Source: Planctomycetes bacterium ADurb.Bin069 (GTDB lineage: Bacteria; Planctomycetota; UBA8108; UBA8890; UBA8898). From it: 59,953 nt of DNA. Below, piece by piece: positions 34,590 through 43,009 of the stretch. The stretch spans positions 1 through 59,953 of the forward strand of contig MWEK01000026.1 of NCBI GenBank assembly GCA_002070955.1. The letters are read 5' to 3'. The first letter of the stretch is position 1; every line of letters begins with the position of its first letter. A program made the position numbers and the translations under genes. A model generated the notes under the pieces. That model saw only the letters and a program-made list of their open reading frames with translations. It searched no databases and was not told where the DNA came from.

Positions 34590-35612
34590 TCACGCCCGGA
34601 CGGCGCGTGCCGCCGCGCCCCGGGCAAGCACCCGGCGCATGCGCCGCCGAACGAGGCGCACCGGGGCGGCGCGCCCGTTCTTATGCCGGCGCTTGAGGAA
34701 CACCAGGTTCTGCGCCTTCAGAGACGCGGCGCGCCCGCCGTTCCCGGGCGCCGTCTCGGGCGCGGCGCATGGCTCGGCCGGCGGCGTCGCGGCCTGCGCC
34801 GCCCGGCCCTTGCGCGCGGCGCGCCGCCGCGGCGGCGACTTACTTTTTCGGCCCGAGATTTCCTCGGCGAGCGCGCTGAAATCCTCCGAGCCCGTGGACG
34901 CCGCGTCGTACTCGAAGATCGTCTTGCCGTGGCTCGGCGCCTCGGCCAAGCGCACGTTCTTCCTGATCTTCGTGTTCGTCACCATGTCGCCGAAGTGCGC
35001 CCGGATGTCGGCGAGCACTTCCTTGGAGAGCACCGTCCGCGTGTCGTACAGCGTCGGGATCACGCGGCTCAGGCGCAGATCGCGATTGAGGCGCTTGGTG
35101 ATGAGCTCGATAACGCCGAGGAGCTTGGCCAGCCCCTGGAGCGCGAAGAACTCGGTCTGGATGGGAATGAACACTTCCTTGGAGGCGGCCAACGCGTTCA
35201 GACTCAGGATGCCGAGGGACGGCGGGCAGTCGAACAAGATGAAATCGCAGGGATGCTCCCGCAGGTAGGGAATGAGCGCATCGCGCAGCAAGGTCTCGCG
35301 CCCCACGGCGTTGACTAGCTCCACCTCCGCGCCCGAGAGGTCGATGTTGGCGGGCGCCAGGGAAAGCCGCGTCCGCAGGCGCGACAGGACGACCTCGGCA
35401 AGCTCCTTCTGCCCCACCAGGACGTCGTAGATCGAGCAGGGAAGCTCGTTGATGGGCACATTCAGATGGATGCTTAAGTTGGCCTGCGGATCGAGATCGA
35501 CCAGCAGAACTTCCTTTCCGCCGCGGGCGAGCGCCGCCCCCAGATTGACCGTCAGCGTCGTCTTCCCGACCCCTCCCTTCTGATTCATCACCGTTATGAA
35601 GCGCGTGTTCAC
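34590..35612 (-). CDS. ParA/Soj-family ATPase with a basic C-terminal tail
   Basis: 340 residues from GTG 35612 (GAGG seven bases upstream); an ATG at 35636 would add eight residues. The deviant Walker A 'KGGVGKTT' is at residues 12-19 and Walker B-type 'FILFDCPPSLGILS' follows at about 110. 'EFFALQGLAKLLGVIELI' and 'VLSKEVLADIRAHFGD' complete a standard ParA/Soj fold ending near residue 255. The last 85 residues are unusual: Arg/Ala/Pro-rich, with 'RKSKSPPRRRAARKGRAA' and 'NLVFLKRRHKNG'. ParA ATPases position chromosomes, plasmids or protein clusters, usually with a ParB partner; no parB lies in this window. The basic tail might give non-specific DNA binding. Confidence 0.88.
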   Translation of the reverse strand: MNTRFITVMNQKGGVGKTTLTVNLGAALARGGKEVLLVDLDPQANLSIHLNVPINELPCSIYDVLVGQKELAEVVLSRLRTRLSLAPANIDLSGAEVELVNAVGRETLLRDALIPYLREHPCDFILFDCPPSLGILSLNALAASKEVFIPIQTEFFALQGLAKLLGVIELITKRLNRDLRLSRVIPTLYDTRTVLSKEVLADIRAHFGDMVTNTKIRKNVRLAEAPSHGKTIFEYDAASTGSEDFSALAEEISGRKSKSPPRRRAARKGRAAQAATPPAEPCAAPETAPGNGGRAASLKAQNLVFLKRRHKNGRAAPVRLVRRRMRRVLARGAAARAVRA

Positions 35613-35672
35613 GTCGCGACCTCGCGTTTTGAGCATTGGAACCAGCGCCGCGGGTCCCAATCCGCCAGAATC

Positions 35673-35701
35673 ACGATATGCGGGAAGCACCCTCCTGTCA
35701 A
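35673..35701 (-). promoter_or_regulatory. Promoter of the ParA-family gene
   Basis: Minus strand: a perfect TTGACA (35701-35696), a 17-base spacer and TATCGT (35678-35673), 60 bases before the GTG start. Confidence 0.6.
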
Positions 35702-35786
35702 TACGCTTGCCCTCCCGCGGGCCATGGCCGAAAATAGGGCCGCCGCGGGGCGGCCGAGTCCCGCGCGGACCGAGGAACCGGCTCCA

Positions 35787-36764
35787 GTGAAGGAATTCGC
35801 TCTCATTAAGGCGCTCAGACGCCTGCTGCCGCCGCCGGGACCGGGCGTAAGCCTGGGCGCCGGGGACGATGCAGCCGTGCTCGCTCCCCGGGGCCGTCCG
35901 CTCGCCGTCACGACCGACACGCAGATCGAAGGCGTTCATTTCCGCCGGGAATGGCTGGCCCCGGCGGGCATCGGGGGGCGCGCGCTGGAGGTCGCCCTCA
36001 GCGACCTTGCGGCCATGGGCGCCAGGCCTCGCGCCGTCGTCGTCGCCCTGCAGCTCCCCGCAAGACTGCCCGGCCGGGAAGCCCTCGCGCTGATGCGGGG
36101 GCTCATCGCCCGCGCCGCGGCCCGGCGGTGCGAAGTCGCGGGCGGCAATATCGCGGTCTACGAGGGTCCGCTCGCCCTGACGGTCACGGCCCTCGGCGAG
36201 CTGCCGCGCGGCGCCCCCGCGACGCTGCGCTCGGCGGCGCGGCCCGGCGAGCGCATCTACGCCACGGGCCTGCCCGGCCTGGCTCGCCTCGGCTGCGAGG
36301 CGCTCGCCCGGAAGGCGCGGCCGACGCCGTACCTGCGGGCGGCGATCCGGAAGTACCTGGCGCCCCGCGCCTGCGTCGAGGAGATGGCGTTCCTGGGGCG
36401 AAGCGCGCCCCTGGGGGCCGCCATCGACCTTAGCGACGGCCTGGCGGGCGACCTTGGCCACGTTCTCGCCGAGAGCGGCGTCGGGGCGCGCCTCGCCCTG
36501 GAAGCGCCCGCGGACTTCAAACGGGCGTGCGCCGCGCTGCGCCTTGACGCCCAGGCGTGCATGCTCGGCCCCAGCGACGATTACGAGCTTCTCTTCACGG
36601 CGCCGGAGCGCCGCATCGCCCCGATTGCGCCCGCCTTCGCGCGCAGGTTCGGGCGCCCGCTCCTTCCCCTCGGACTGATCACGCCCGAGCGCGGTCTGTG
36701 GATCGCCGACGCGGCCGGCCGCGCGCGGCGCATAACGGCCCGCTCCTTCGAGCACGGCGCATGA
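35787..36764 (+). CDS. thiL: Thiamine-monophosphate kinase
   Basis: 325 residues from GTG 35787, chosen because GAGGAA lies about nine bases upstream and ThiL proteins usually begin KEF-x-LI; an ATG at 35724 in the same frame would add 21 Pro/Ala-rich residues. Motifs: 'GAGDDAAVL', 'TTDTQIEGVHF', 'VALSDLAAMGARP', 'GGNIAVYEGPLALTVTALGE', 'DLSDGLAGDLGHVL' and 'GPSDDYELLFTA', covering the AIRS-related ATP fold. It phosphorylates thiamine monophosphate to the coenzyme thiamine diphosphate in the cytoplasm. The length equals that of E. coli ThiL. No other thiamine gene is adjacent, and it is divergent from the ParA-like gene. Confidence 0.95.
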   Translation: MKEFALIKALRRLLPPPGPGVSLGAGDDAAVLAPRGRPLAVTTDTQIEGVHFRREWLAPAGIGGRALEVALSDLAAMGARPRAVVVALQLPARLPGREALALMRGLIARAAARRCEVAGGNIAVYEGPLALTVTALGELPRGAPATLRSAARPGERIYATGLPGLARLGCEALARKARPTPYLRAAIRKYLAPRACVEEMAFLGRSAPLGAAIDLSDGLAGDLGHVLAESGVGARLALEAPADFKRACAALRLDAQACMLGPSDDYELLFTAPERRIAPIAPAFARRFGRPLLPLGLITPERGLWIADAAGRARRITARSFEHGA

Positions 36765-36782
36765 TCCGCGCAAACCTTGCTG

Positions 36783-36811
36783 TAGACAGCGGCTCGAGGA
36801 CTAAGTACACT
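36783..36811 (+). promoter_or_regulatory. Promoter of the propeller/dockerin gene
   Basis: TAGACA (36783-36788, five of six), a 17-base spacer and TACACT (36806-36811, four of six). Transcription would start near 36818, giving a leader of about 90 bases before the GTG at 36909. Confidence 0.55.
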
Positions 36812-36838
36812 CTGAGTCGTTGCACGAGCACGGGTCAT

Positions 36839-36867
36839 GCGCTGACCGGCGCAAGACGCCGGTGCGC
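36839..36867 (+). repeat. Hairpin in the 5' leader of the propeller/dockerin gene
   Basis: ACCGGCG (36845-36851) pairs with CGCCGGT (36857-36863) around CAAGA, and a further GCGC/GCGC pair (36839-36842 with 36864-36867) extends it past a two-base bulge. It lies in the leader between promoter and start codon. No T run follows. Confidence 0.4.
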
Positions 36868-36908
36868 CCATAGCGGCATCTAGTAGGCGTGGAAGTCGAG
36901 GCGTTCTC

Positions 36909-38507
36909 GTGAAGTCTGCGCGGTGGCTCGCCTTTGCGCTTTCCGTCTGTTTCCTCGGCGAGGACGGGGAGACGCGCGAGGCTCTCTGGCATCAAACCTA
37001 TCCCTTCGCGCCCGATGCCAGCTTCGCCAGCGATGTCGCCTTCACCGCGGGCGGTCAGATCGTTCTCGCCGCGGACGGCGGCGTGATCGGAATCGCGGTC
37101 CGGACCGGCGTCACGGCGTGGATGCGGCCGGGCGCGAGCCCTCGCCTCGCCTTAAGCCCGGACGGGACGATCTTCACGGTCGAGATCCGGGGCGGCGCCG
37201 TCGCCGCGGCGCGTCTCGGCGCCGGCGGCAATACGGTGTGGGAGGTCCTAACCCGCGACACGGGCCTGCCCGCCGGGGCGCGTCTCGATTCCATCGGGGG
37301 CGCGGCCGCCGACGCCCGCGGCCTATTTGTCCTGGTCAACGCCACGCGCCCCTCCCTCGGCGGCGGGCCCTTGTCCACCCTCGCGTGCCTCGCCTTCGAC
37401 GCCGACACGGGGCGCCCGCGCTGGACGGCCCCGCTGGCGATTCCCGGAGCGAGCAGCCACTTCGGCGCCTGTGTGATGGCGCCCGGCGAAGGCAGAGTCT
37501 TCGCGGCCGGACGCGCGTACGTCTTCGGGCAGAACTTCAATACCATGGTCTTCTGCATCGCCGCCGATGCGGGAACGGTGCTGTGGCGCGACAGCTTCGA
37601 CGGCTTCGGCGGCGACGATGAGATCGTGCCGGGCGGCCTGGCGCCGGCGCCCGGCGGCGGGCTGTACACGCTGGCCGCGAGCGCCGGGATCGACGCCGGA
37701 GCCGAGACGCGCATCGACCGCCTCGACGCCGGCGGCAAGCGGCTGTGGGCGACGCGCTTCCGCAGCCCCGACGGCCCGACCGCGCCCGCCGCGCTGCGCC
37801 ATGCCGACAACGGGAGGGTGTACGCCGCCGGCGCCGCGGGCGCCGCGCGCTCGGGCAAACACCTTTTCGCCATCGCCTGCGATGGCCGCGACGGCCGGAT
37901 TGCGTGGTCCGCGTCGTGGCGCGGAGACGGCGGCTCGAGCGGCGCGGCCGCCCTAGCGGTCGGCCCGCGGTCGCTGTTCGCCGTCGGCTGGGCGGGCTCC
38001 TGCGATTTTCTCACTTGCATGGCGCCGGCGTGCCTGTCCTTCGACCTGGAGACGGGCGCCCTGGGGGAGACCTACGTCGGCGAGAGCCTGCCCGCCGGCG
38101 GCCGGTTCTCGGCGGCCGCGTTCCATCGCGATGGGCTCTTCGCCGCGGCCGGCGTGCGCTACGGCGCGCACCTCTTCACAGGGTCTCTCGAGGCGCTGCT
38201 CTTCACGGAGCTGGACCAACGGTGCTTCATTCGCGCCGATGCCAATTCCGACGGGCGCATCAACCTCGCCGACGCCTCGGCCGTGCTTGCGTACCTCTTC
38301 GGAGGCGGGGAGTTGACCTGCCTTGACGCGGCGGATGTCGACGACGACGGGCACGTCAATCTCACCGATCCGATCCGCCTGCTGCTCTATCTCTTCTCCG
38401 TCGGCCGCCAGCCCCCGCCGCCTTTTCCGGTCTGCGGCCCGGACGCAACCCACGATCTGCTCCCCTGCGCCGCGGCCCCCGCCTGTCCGAGCCCCGGCTG
38501 CCCCTAG
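36909..38507 (+). CDS. Secreted beta-propeller-like protein with dockerin type I domain
   Basis: 532 residues from GTG 36909 with GAGG eight bases upstream. The signal region is short (about 1-17). Residues about 25-435 contain repeated segments of PQQ/propeller type ('CLAFDADTGRPRWTA', 'IAADAGTVLWRDSFDG', 'DRLDAGGKRLWATRF', 'IACDGRDGRIAWSASW', 'CLSFDLETGALGETY'), suggesting a multi-blade propeller. The dockerin (about 442-500) has loops DANSDGRINLAD and DVDDDGHVNLTD. The tail after it (PPPPFPVCGPDATHDLLPC and two more Cys) matches the planctomycete post-dockerin tail. Likely an exported binding or surface protein; no catalytic site is seen. It has its own promoter and leader hairpin. Confidence 0.85.
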   Translation: MKSARWLAFALSVCFLGEDGETREALWHQTYPFAPDASFASDVAFTAGGQIVLAADGGVIGIAVRTGVTAWMRPGASPRLALSPDGTIFTVEIRGGAVAAARLGAGGNTVWEVLTRDTGLPAGARLDSIGGAAADARGLFVLVNATRPSLGGGPLSTLACLAFDADTGRPRWTAPLAIPGASSHFGACVMAPGEGRVFAAGRAYVFGQNFNTMVFCIAADAGTVLWRDSFDGFGGDDEIVPGGLAPAPGGGLYTLAASAGIDAGAETRIDRLDAGGKRLWATRFRSPDGPTAPAALRHADNGRVYAAGAAGAARSGKHLFAIACDGRDGRIAWSASWRGDGGSSGAAALAVGPRSLFAVGWAGSCDFLTCMAPACLSFDLETGALGETYVGESLPAGGRFSAAAFHRDGLFAAAGVRYGAHLFTGSLEALLFTELDQRCFIRADANSDGRINLADASAVLAYLFGGGELTCLDAADVDDDGHVNLTDPIRLLLYLFSVGRQPPPPFPVCGPDATHDLLPCAAAPACPSPGCP

Positions 38508-38659
38508 CGCGCGGGGCTGAAAAAAACCGCGCCGGCAACCCCTTGTATTCGCCGCCGATTATTGTTATCTTCCCCTCCTTCAGAGTGACGGCGGAGGAGC
38601 GCCCCGATCCGGCGCGGCGAGAACGCGCGGCACCGGATCGCGGCCAAGTGGAGAGAAGA

Positions 38660-39424
38660 ATGAAGAAAACGTGCGCTATCATTCTGATCGGGTGTCTGAG
38701 CCTTGCGTGCCGCCTCGGCGCGCAGCACGAAGAAGCACTGCGCCAAATCGCCGCGCAAGAGTCCGCCGGCAACCTTCGCGGCGCCATCGCCTCCATCGAA
38801 ACGGCGCTCAAGGCCGCCCCCGGCGCCGAGGCCCTCGTCCTCCGGCTCCGCGAACTCAACAAGAAGTTCTACCTGGACTCCGCGCCTCCTTCCTCCGACG
38901 ACGCCTACAAGGTCAGAGCCGGCGACACGCTCACGAGCATCGCCCGCGCGCACTGTATCACGCCCGAGCTCATCATGCGCCTGAACGGCCTGCGGGACGA
39001 CCGGCTGCGGCGCGACCAGGCGCTGCGGGTCGTCAAGGGCCCTTTCGACGCGCACGTCATCAAGCAGAGCTACACCCTCGAGATCCGCCGGGGCGACGCG
39101 ACGCTCTTCACCTACCGGGTGGGTCTGGGCAAGGACGGCTCGACGCCGACGGGCGTCTTCGTCGCGGGCGCGAAACTCAAGAATCCCACCCAGTTCGACC
39201 GCGAGAAGCGCGCGGCCATCGCCTTCGGCGCTCCCGACCACACTCTGGGCACCCGTTGGATCACGCTTCTGGGCGAGTACGGCATCCACGGCACCGTGGA
39301 GCCGGAAAGCATCGGCAAGCAACTGTCCAAGGGCTGCATCCGCCTCTGCAACGAGGACGTGGAGCAGGTTTTCGACCTGCTCGTGCCGGGCAAGAGCAAG
39401 GTAACGGTCGTCGAGGCGCCCTAG
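38660..39424 (+). CDS. LysM and YkuD-domain L,D-transpeptidase
   Basis: 254 residues from ATG 38660 (GGAGAGAAGA just upstream). Signal peptide 1-21 with 'LIGCLSLACRLGA', possibly a lipobox. Residues 22-70 are helical and TPR-like ('EEALRQIAAQESAGNLRGAI'). A LysM peptidoglycan-binding domain starts at Y83 ('YKVRAGDTLTSIARAH', 'ELIMRLNGL') and runs to about 127. The YkuD domain (about 135-250) has 'TPTGVFVAGAK', 'YGIHGTVEPESIG' and 'SKGCIRLCNEDV', with catalytic C226. It would form 3-3 crosslinks or attach proteins to peptidoglycan in the periplasm. Convergent with the next dockerin gene, 25 bases away. Confidence 0.93.
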   Translation: MKKTCAIILIGCLSLACRLGAQHEEALRQIAAQESAGNLRGAIASIETALKAAPGAEALVLRLRELNKKFYLDSAPPSSDDAYKVRAGDTLTSIARAHCITPELIMRLNGLRDDRLRRDQALRVVKGPFDAHVIKQSYTLEIRRGDATLFTYRVGLGKDGSTPTGVFVAGAKLKNPTQFDREKRAAIAFGAPDHTLGTRWITLLGEYGIHGTVEPESIGKQLSKGCIRLCNEDVEQVFDLLVPGKSKVTVVEAP

Positions 39425-39449
39425 CCCCCGGCGCCCGGAAGGCGCGGCG

Positions 39450-41438
39450 CTAAGGCCGGCACTGCTTTTGGCACGGAAACGCCAGCTTCTCCGGCGCGTA
39501 CGGCTTGCACGCATTCGTGGTGGATGTGACGGGATTCCCCGCGGCATCGACCATGCTGCCGCCGCTGAAGAGGTAGCCCAGCAGCTTGACCGCATCGGAG
39601 ATGTCGATCTTCCCGTCGTGATTGGTATCCTCGCTCGCGGCGCAGCACTGCCGTTTGCAGGCGTCTTCCGGCTGCCCGAAGAGATAGGCCAGGATGCAGA
39701 TGGCATCGGCGATGTTGCATAGATTGTCGCAGTTGGCATCGCCGGTGAGGATGTAGACGACGTCCCCGCACTCGCCCACGACGACGGGAATGTCCGCGCG
39801 CACGACATTGAAGCCGTCAGAGACGGTGCAGGTGATCGTGTAGCCGCCGAGCTCGGTGAAGACCGCCGTCGCGCGGGAGGGCGGATCGCCCGGAATCAGC
39901 TCGACGCCGGCGCCGGCCGACCACTGGTACGCGAGGGGATCGCCGTCGGCATCCTCCGCCGTCGCGGTCAGTTCGAGGCGCGCCTCGCCTCCGCAAAGCA
40001 TGAGGTTCGCCTGCTCCGGATCAACGGACAGCGTGGGCGCCGCGTTGTCCGCCGCGAGAGCGAAGGCATCGGCGTGGGAGGAGTGCGGCCCCATGCCGTC
40101 CAGGACGATTCTCCACTGGATGGTCATGAGCTCCGTCAGGGGCACGCCGGTCACCGACGCCGGCGTCCAGTCGTAAGCCTCGAACCCGCTGCGCACCGGC
40201 GTGGAGGCGAACGCCCACGCGGACTCATCGCCGTCAAGCAATTCCAAGATCACCGTGTTCTGCCCGGCGCCGGCGAATTGCGCGCCGACGGTGTACTGGA
40301 CGCCGGGCTGAACCACGATGGTTTGGTAGATGCGCGCCTCGGCGCCCGTTCCGCCCTGGGCATCCGACCACGAGCTCGCATAGTGCCCTCCGTCGGGCGG
40401 CGGGCAGGCGGGCGGGGCGATGTCGAGCTCGTCGCGGGAAAGCGCCCGGTCCCAACCGTATTCCACGACCTCGGAAACCTGCCACCCGCTCGGCGCCCCG
40501 TTGGCGATGCTCTCGGCGCACCCCGCGTTGCCCGGATCAGGGTCTTCGAAGCTCCCGTTGACCAGTTCCTCGAACACCACGACGAATGCCGTGGGTAGAA
40601 CGGCCTCGGAGCACGCCGGATCCTCGGTGCGGACCACTAGATTCCACCGCCCGGCGGCGGCGCCGGTCAGGTCGAACGTGCCGGTCATGCTGCGGCCGTC
40701 GCCCGCGACATCCAGGTCGGTCGCCGCGATGTTGAGGCTGCCCACCCTCGTGAGCACCGCCGTCATGGCGCCGGGCGTGAAGTTGTCCCCGAGGATGGTC
40801 ACTTCGGCCGGCTGTCCGTACACGCCCCACGGAGGCTCGATGCCCGCGACGGCGGGCTGCGCCACGCAGCCCGCTTCGGAAAGAACGCAGGCATCGCAGT
40901 GCACCGCCCACCCCGTGCCGCCGACGTGGCTGATCACGATGACGACGGTCACCTGGCTGCCTTCGGGTTCCCCGACGGCGGAGAACGCGAGCCATTGGCC
41001 CGTATCGCCCGCGCCGCGCTTGACTTGCTCGGCGAAGGCGACCAGCGGGAAGTCCAGACCGGGGCCGTCGCGAATCTCCGCCCGCGCCGTCGTGCTCCCG
41101 TTGGCATCCATGCAGCCGATCCACAAGAGTCCCTCGAAAGCGTAAGGCGTGCCGGGGTTGACGCCTTTGACCGTCTGGTAGAACCGCACGGGCGGACTGG
41201 GCGCGCCCCAGCCTTGCACGCTGGCGTGGGAGCCGTCTCCGTCGCGGGGACAGGTCGGGACGTACAAATCGCCGTTGATCCTCGTCAGCCCGTTCCACCC
41301 CGGAACCGTCACGCCGTCCTGCTGCCGGCAGGCTTCCCCGGCGGGTTCGTCAAAGCTCCCGTTGACGAGCAGATTCTGCGCGCGGCCATCCGCGGCAAGA
41401 AAGAACGCCGTCACGACGCAGGCAAGCAAACACCTCAT
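39450..41438 (-). CDS. Secreted multidomain protein (two CBM-like modules, IPT and PKD domains, dockerin)
   Basis: 662 residues from ATG 41438 (GGAGG six bases upstream), where the signal peptide 'MRCLLACVVTAFFLAADGRA' begins. Residues about 22-175 and 290-440 are two related jelly-roll modules, each starting 'LVNGSF(D/E)(E/D)P', like carbohydrate-binding modules of the discoidin/CBM4 kind. Between them is an IPT/TIG-like domain ('IEPPWGVYGQPAEVTILGDNF'-type region at about 200-280). A PKD-like domain follows (about 460-555, 'DADGDPLAYQWSAGAGV'). The dockerin (about 560-625) is unusually Cys-rich: the first loop is DANCDNLCNIAD, the second DTNHDGKIDISD. A Cys tail ends the protein. Probably an extracellular binding protein. 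Confidence 0.85.
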   Translation of the reverse strand: MRCLLACVVTAFFLAADGRAQNLLVNGSFDEPAGEACRQQDGVTVPGWNGLTRINGDLYVPTCPRDGDGSHASVQGWGAPSPPVRFYQTVKGVNPGTPYAFEGLLWIGCMDANGSTTARAEIRDGPGLDFPLVAFAEQVKRGAGDTGQWLAFSAVGEPEGSQVTVVIVISHVGGTGWAVHCDACVLSEAGCVAQPAVAGIEPPWGVYGQPAEVTILGDNFTPGAMTAVLTRVGSLNIAATDLDVAGDGRSMTGTFDLTGAAAGRWNLVVRTEDPACSEAVLPTAFVVVFEELVNGSFEDPDPGNAGCAESIANGAPSGWQVSEVVEYGWDRALSRDELDIAPPACPPPDGGHYASSWSDAQGGTGAEARIYQTIVVQPGVQYTVGAQFAGAGQNTVILELLDGDESAWAFASTPVRSGFEAYDWTPASVTGVPLTELMTIQWRIVLDGMGPHSSHADAFALAADNAAPTLSVDPEQANLMLCGGEARLELTATAEDADGDPLAYQWSAGAGVELIPGDPPSRATAVFTELGGYTITCTVSDGFNVVRADIPVVVGECGDVVYILTGDANCDNLCNIADAICILAYLFGQPEDACKRQCCAASEDTNHDGKIDISDAVKLLGYLFSGGSMVDAAGNPVTSTTNACKPYAPEKLAFPCQKQCRP

Positions 41439-41523
41439 GTGCCACCTCCAGGGTTCCAGGCACGCACCGGCCTTCGCCGCCGGCGCGCGCATAAGCTTTC
41501 CCGTTCGCGCTCCAGATACCCTC

Positions 41524-41552
41524 ATTTTAGGCGCCTCCGGAGGCGTTATCAA
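41524..41552 (-). promoter_or_regulatory. Promoter with a palindromic spacer, upstream of the multidomain dockerin gene
   Basis: Minus strand: TTGATA (41552-41547) and TAAAAT (41529-41524), each five of six consensus, 17 bases apart. The spacer contains the perfect 14-base palindrome CGCCTCCGGAGGCG (41532-41545), placed where a repressor would block RNA polymerase. The leader to the ATG is about 85 bases. Confidence 0.6.
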
Positions 41553-41632
41553 CCGCATTCGGCGCCGCGGCGGCGGCCGATGCCAGGCTCGACACGACCC
41601 GCCGCGGCCGGAGACTTCGGCGGTTTCATCCT

Positions 41633-42778
41633 TCACGCCCCTTTCTGGGGGTAATCCCTCCCCTTCCAGCGGCTTCGGCTGCCGAGGAGAAAGCGCAGGG
41701 CCGAATGCCAGGTCATGCCCAGGTGGAGCAGCGCGGCGCATGGAACCGAGAGCGCCCAGAGGAGCGGCGCGCGATAGAACCGCACCATGGGCGCGTAGAG
41801 CCCGCAGCTCAGGAGCAACGCGCCGCCGCCCAGCCCGGCCGCGAGCGGGTCGCGCGCCGCCAGTCCCGCGCCCAGGGCGGCGGCGGGCGCCGCGAAAGCC
41901 AGGAGGAGCGCGGCCGTGGCGACCGCCAGCCGCAGCCACGAGTAGCGCAGTTCGGTGAAGGCCGTGCGCGCCACCATCTGCCAGAACTCTCCGAGCTGCC
42001 GGTAGCGCCTGAGGCTCCGCACCCGCTCGCTGAGGGCGAGGCGCAGCGGAAAACCCGCGCGCTTCACCGCGCGCGCCAGCGCCACGTCATCGATGATCGC
42101 ATCCTTAATCGCCGCCAGGCCGCCCGCGGCCTCCAGCGCCTCGCGCCGCAGGAGCATGCAGCCGCCCGCGGCCGCCGCGCACCGGCTGCGCGGGTCGGCG
42201 ACGGCCCGGAAGGGATACAGGAGCGCAAAGAAATAAACGAACGCCGGGGCGAGCAGGCGCTCCCAAAACGACTCGGCCGCGAGCAGCGCCATGCGCGAGT
42301 TGAGGCCGAGCCCCGCCTCCATGCTCTCCCGGACCAGCGCGCTCAGGAGGCCGGGCGCGTGCTCGATATCGGCGTCGGTGAAGAGGAGGTAGCTCCCGCG
42401 CGCCGCGCGCGCCCCGACGTCCATCGCATGCACCTTGCCGGTCCAACCCTCCGGAAGCGCGCCCGCCTCAAGCAGCGTGAAGCGCGTCCGCCCCTCCGCC
42501 GCCGCCGCGGCTTCCTCGGCCGTCCGGTCCGTGCTTCCGTCGTCGACGAGGATGACCTCCAGATTCGGCCACGCGCTCCCGAAGTGCGCCGCGAGCGTCC
42601 CCGCGATGGCCTCTTCCTCGTTGCGCGCGGGGATGACCACCGAGACGAGGGGGGCTTCGGGCGGCGGCGCGGGCGTCTCGTCTTCGGCGCGAAGCGGCAC
42701 CCACCGGCGGCGCGGATCGACGAGCAAGGCCGCCCACATGAAGGCGGCCGCCGCCGCGCAAAGCGTGAGCGCGGTCAT
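41633..42778 (-). CDS. hpnB: Hopene-associated glycosyltransferase (HpnB-like, GT2 family)
   Basis: 381 residues. An N-terminal membrane segment (1-20) precedes a GT2 glycosyltransferase: 'VSVVIPARNEEEAIAGTL', 'VILVDDGSTDRTAEEA', 'GWTGKVHAMDVGA', the DxD-type 'LLFTDADIEHAPG', 'AAAGGCMLLRREALEAAGGL', 'DAIIDDVALARAVKRAGFPL' and 'MVARTAFTELRYSWL', which stands at the QxxRW position. Several C-terminal membrane helices (about 270-355) end in 'LLGSRSRWKGRDY'. These features match HpnB proteins, found with hopanoid synthesis genes, whose exact sugar donor and acceptor are not settled. No other hopanoid gene is visible here, so the assignment rests on sequence alone. Confidence 0.85.
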   Translation of the reverse strand: MTALTLCAAAAAFMWAALLVDPRRRWVPLRAEDETPAPPPEAPLVSVVIPARNEEEAIAGTLAAHFGSAWPNLEVILVDDGSTDRTAEEAAAAAEGRTRFTLLEAGALPEGWTGKVHAMDVGARAARGSYLLFTDADIEHAPGLLSALVRESMEAGLGLNSRMALLAAESFWERLLAPAFVYFFALLYPFRAVADPRSRCAAAAGGCMLLRREALEAAGGLAAIKDAIIDDVALARAVKRAGFPLRLALSERVRSLRRYRQLGEFWQMVARTAFTELRYSWLRLAVATAALLLAFAAPAAALGAGLAARDPLAAGLGGGALLLSCGLYAPMVRFYRAPLLWALSVPCAALLHLGMTWHSALRFLLGSRSRWKGRDYPQKGA

Positions 42779-42922
42779 GGGCGCGCCGATCCCGGGCGCG
42801 TGCCGCGTTTCACGGCCCGCCGGGCGCGCGGGGCGCCGAAATCCCTGAGAACCTTGACCGCGCCTTCGCGCACGCCGCGCCTCCTTGTCGCCGGGCAGGC
42901 CTCGAAGCGGGGAAAACCCTAG

Positions 42923-42950
42923 ACTATAGTTTTCGCCCGCGGGCTGTCAA
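42923..42950 (-). promoter_or_regulatory. Promoter of the HpnB-like gene
   Basis: Minus strand: a perfect TTGACA (42950-42945), a 16-base spacer and TATAGT (42928-42923, five of six). It is the best sigma70 match in the window. A leader of about 140 bases follows, in which I see nothing distinctive. Confidence 0.65.
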
Positions 42951-42997
42951 TCCGGCCCCGGCGCGTCCGCCCCGGCGCCGGCCGGACGCTTCCGTAG

Positions 42998-43003
42998 TAT
43001 GAT
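42998..43003 (+). promoter_or_regulatory. -10 box directly before a start codon (possible leaderless gene)
   Basis: TATGAT (five of six) ends six bases before the ATG at 43010 and there is no ribosome-binding site. Transcription would begin at or next to the ATG. No good -35 is present. Confidence 0.4.
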
Positions 43004-43009
43004 GGCGGC

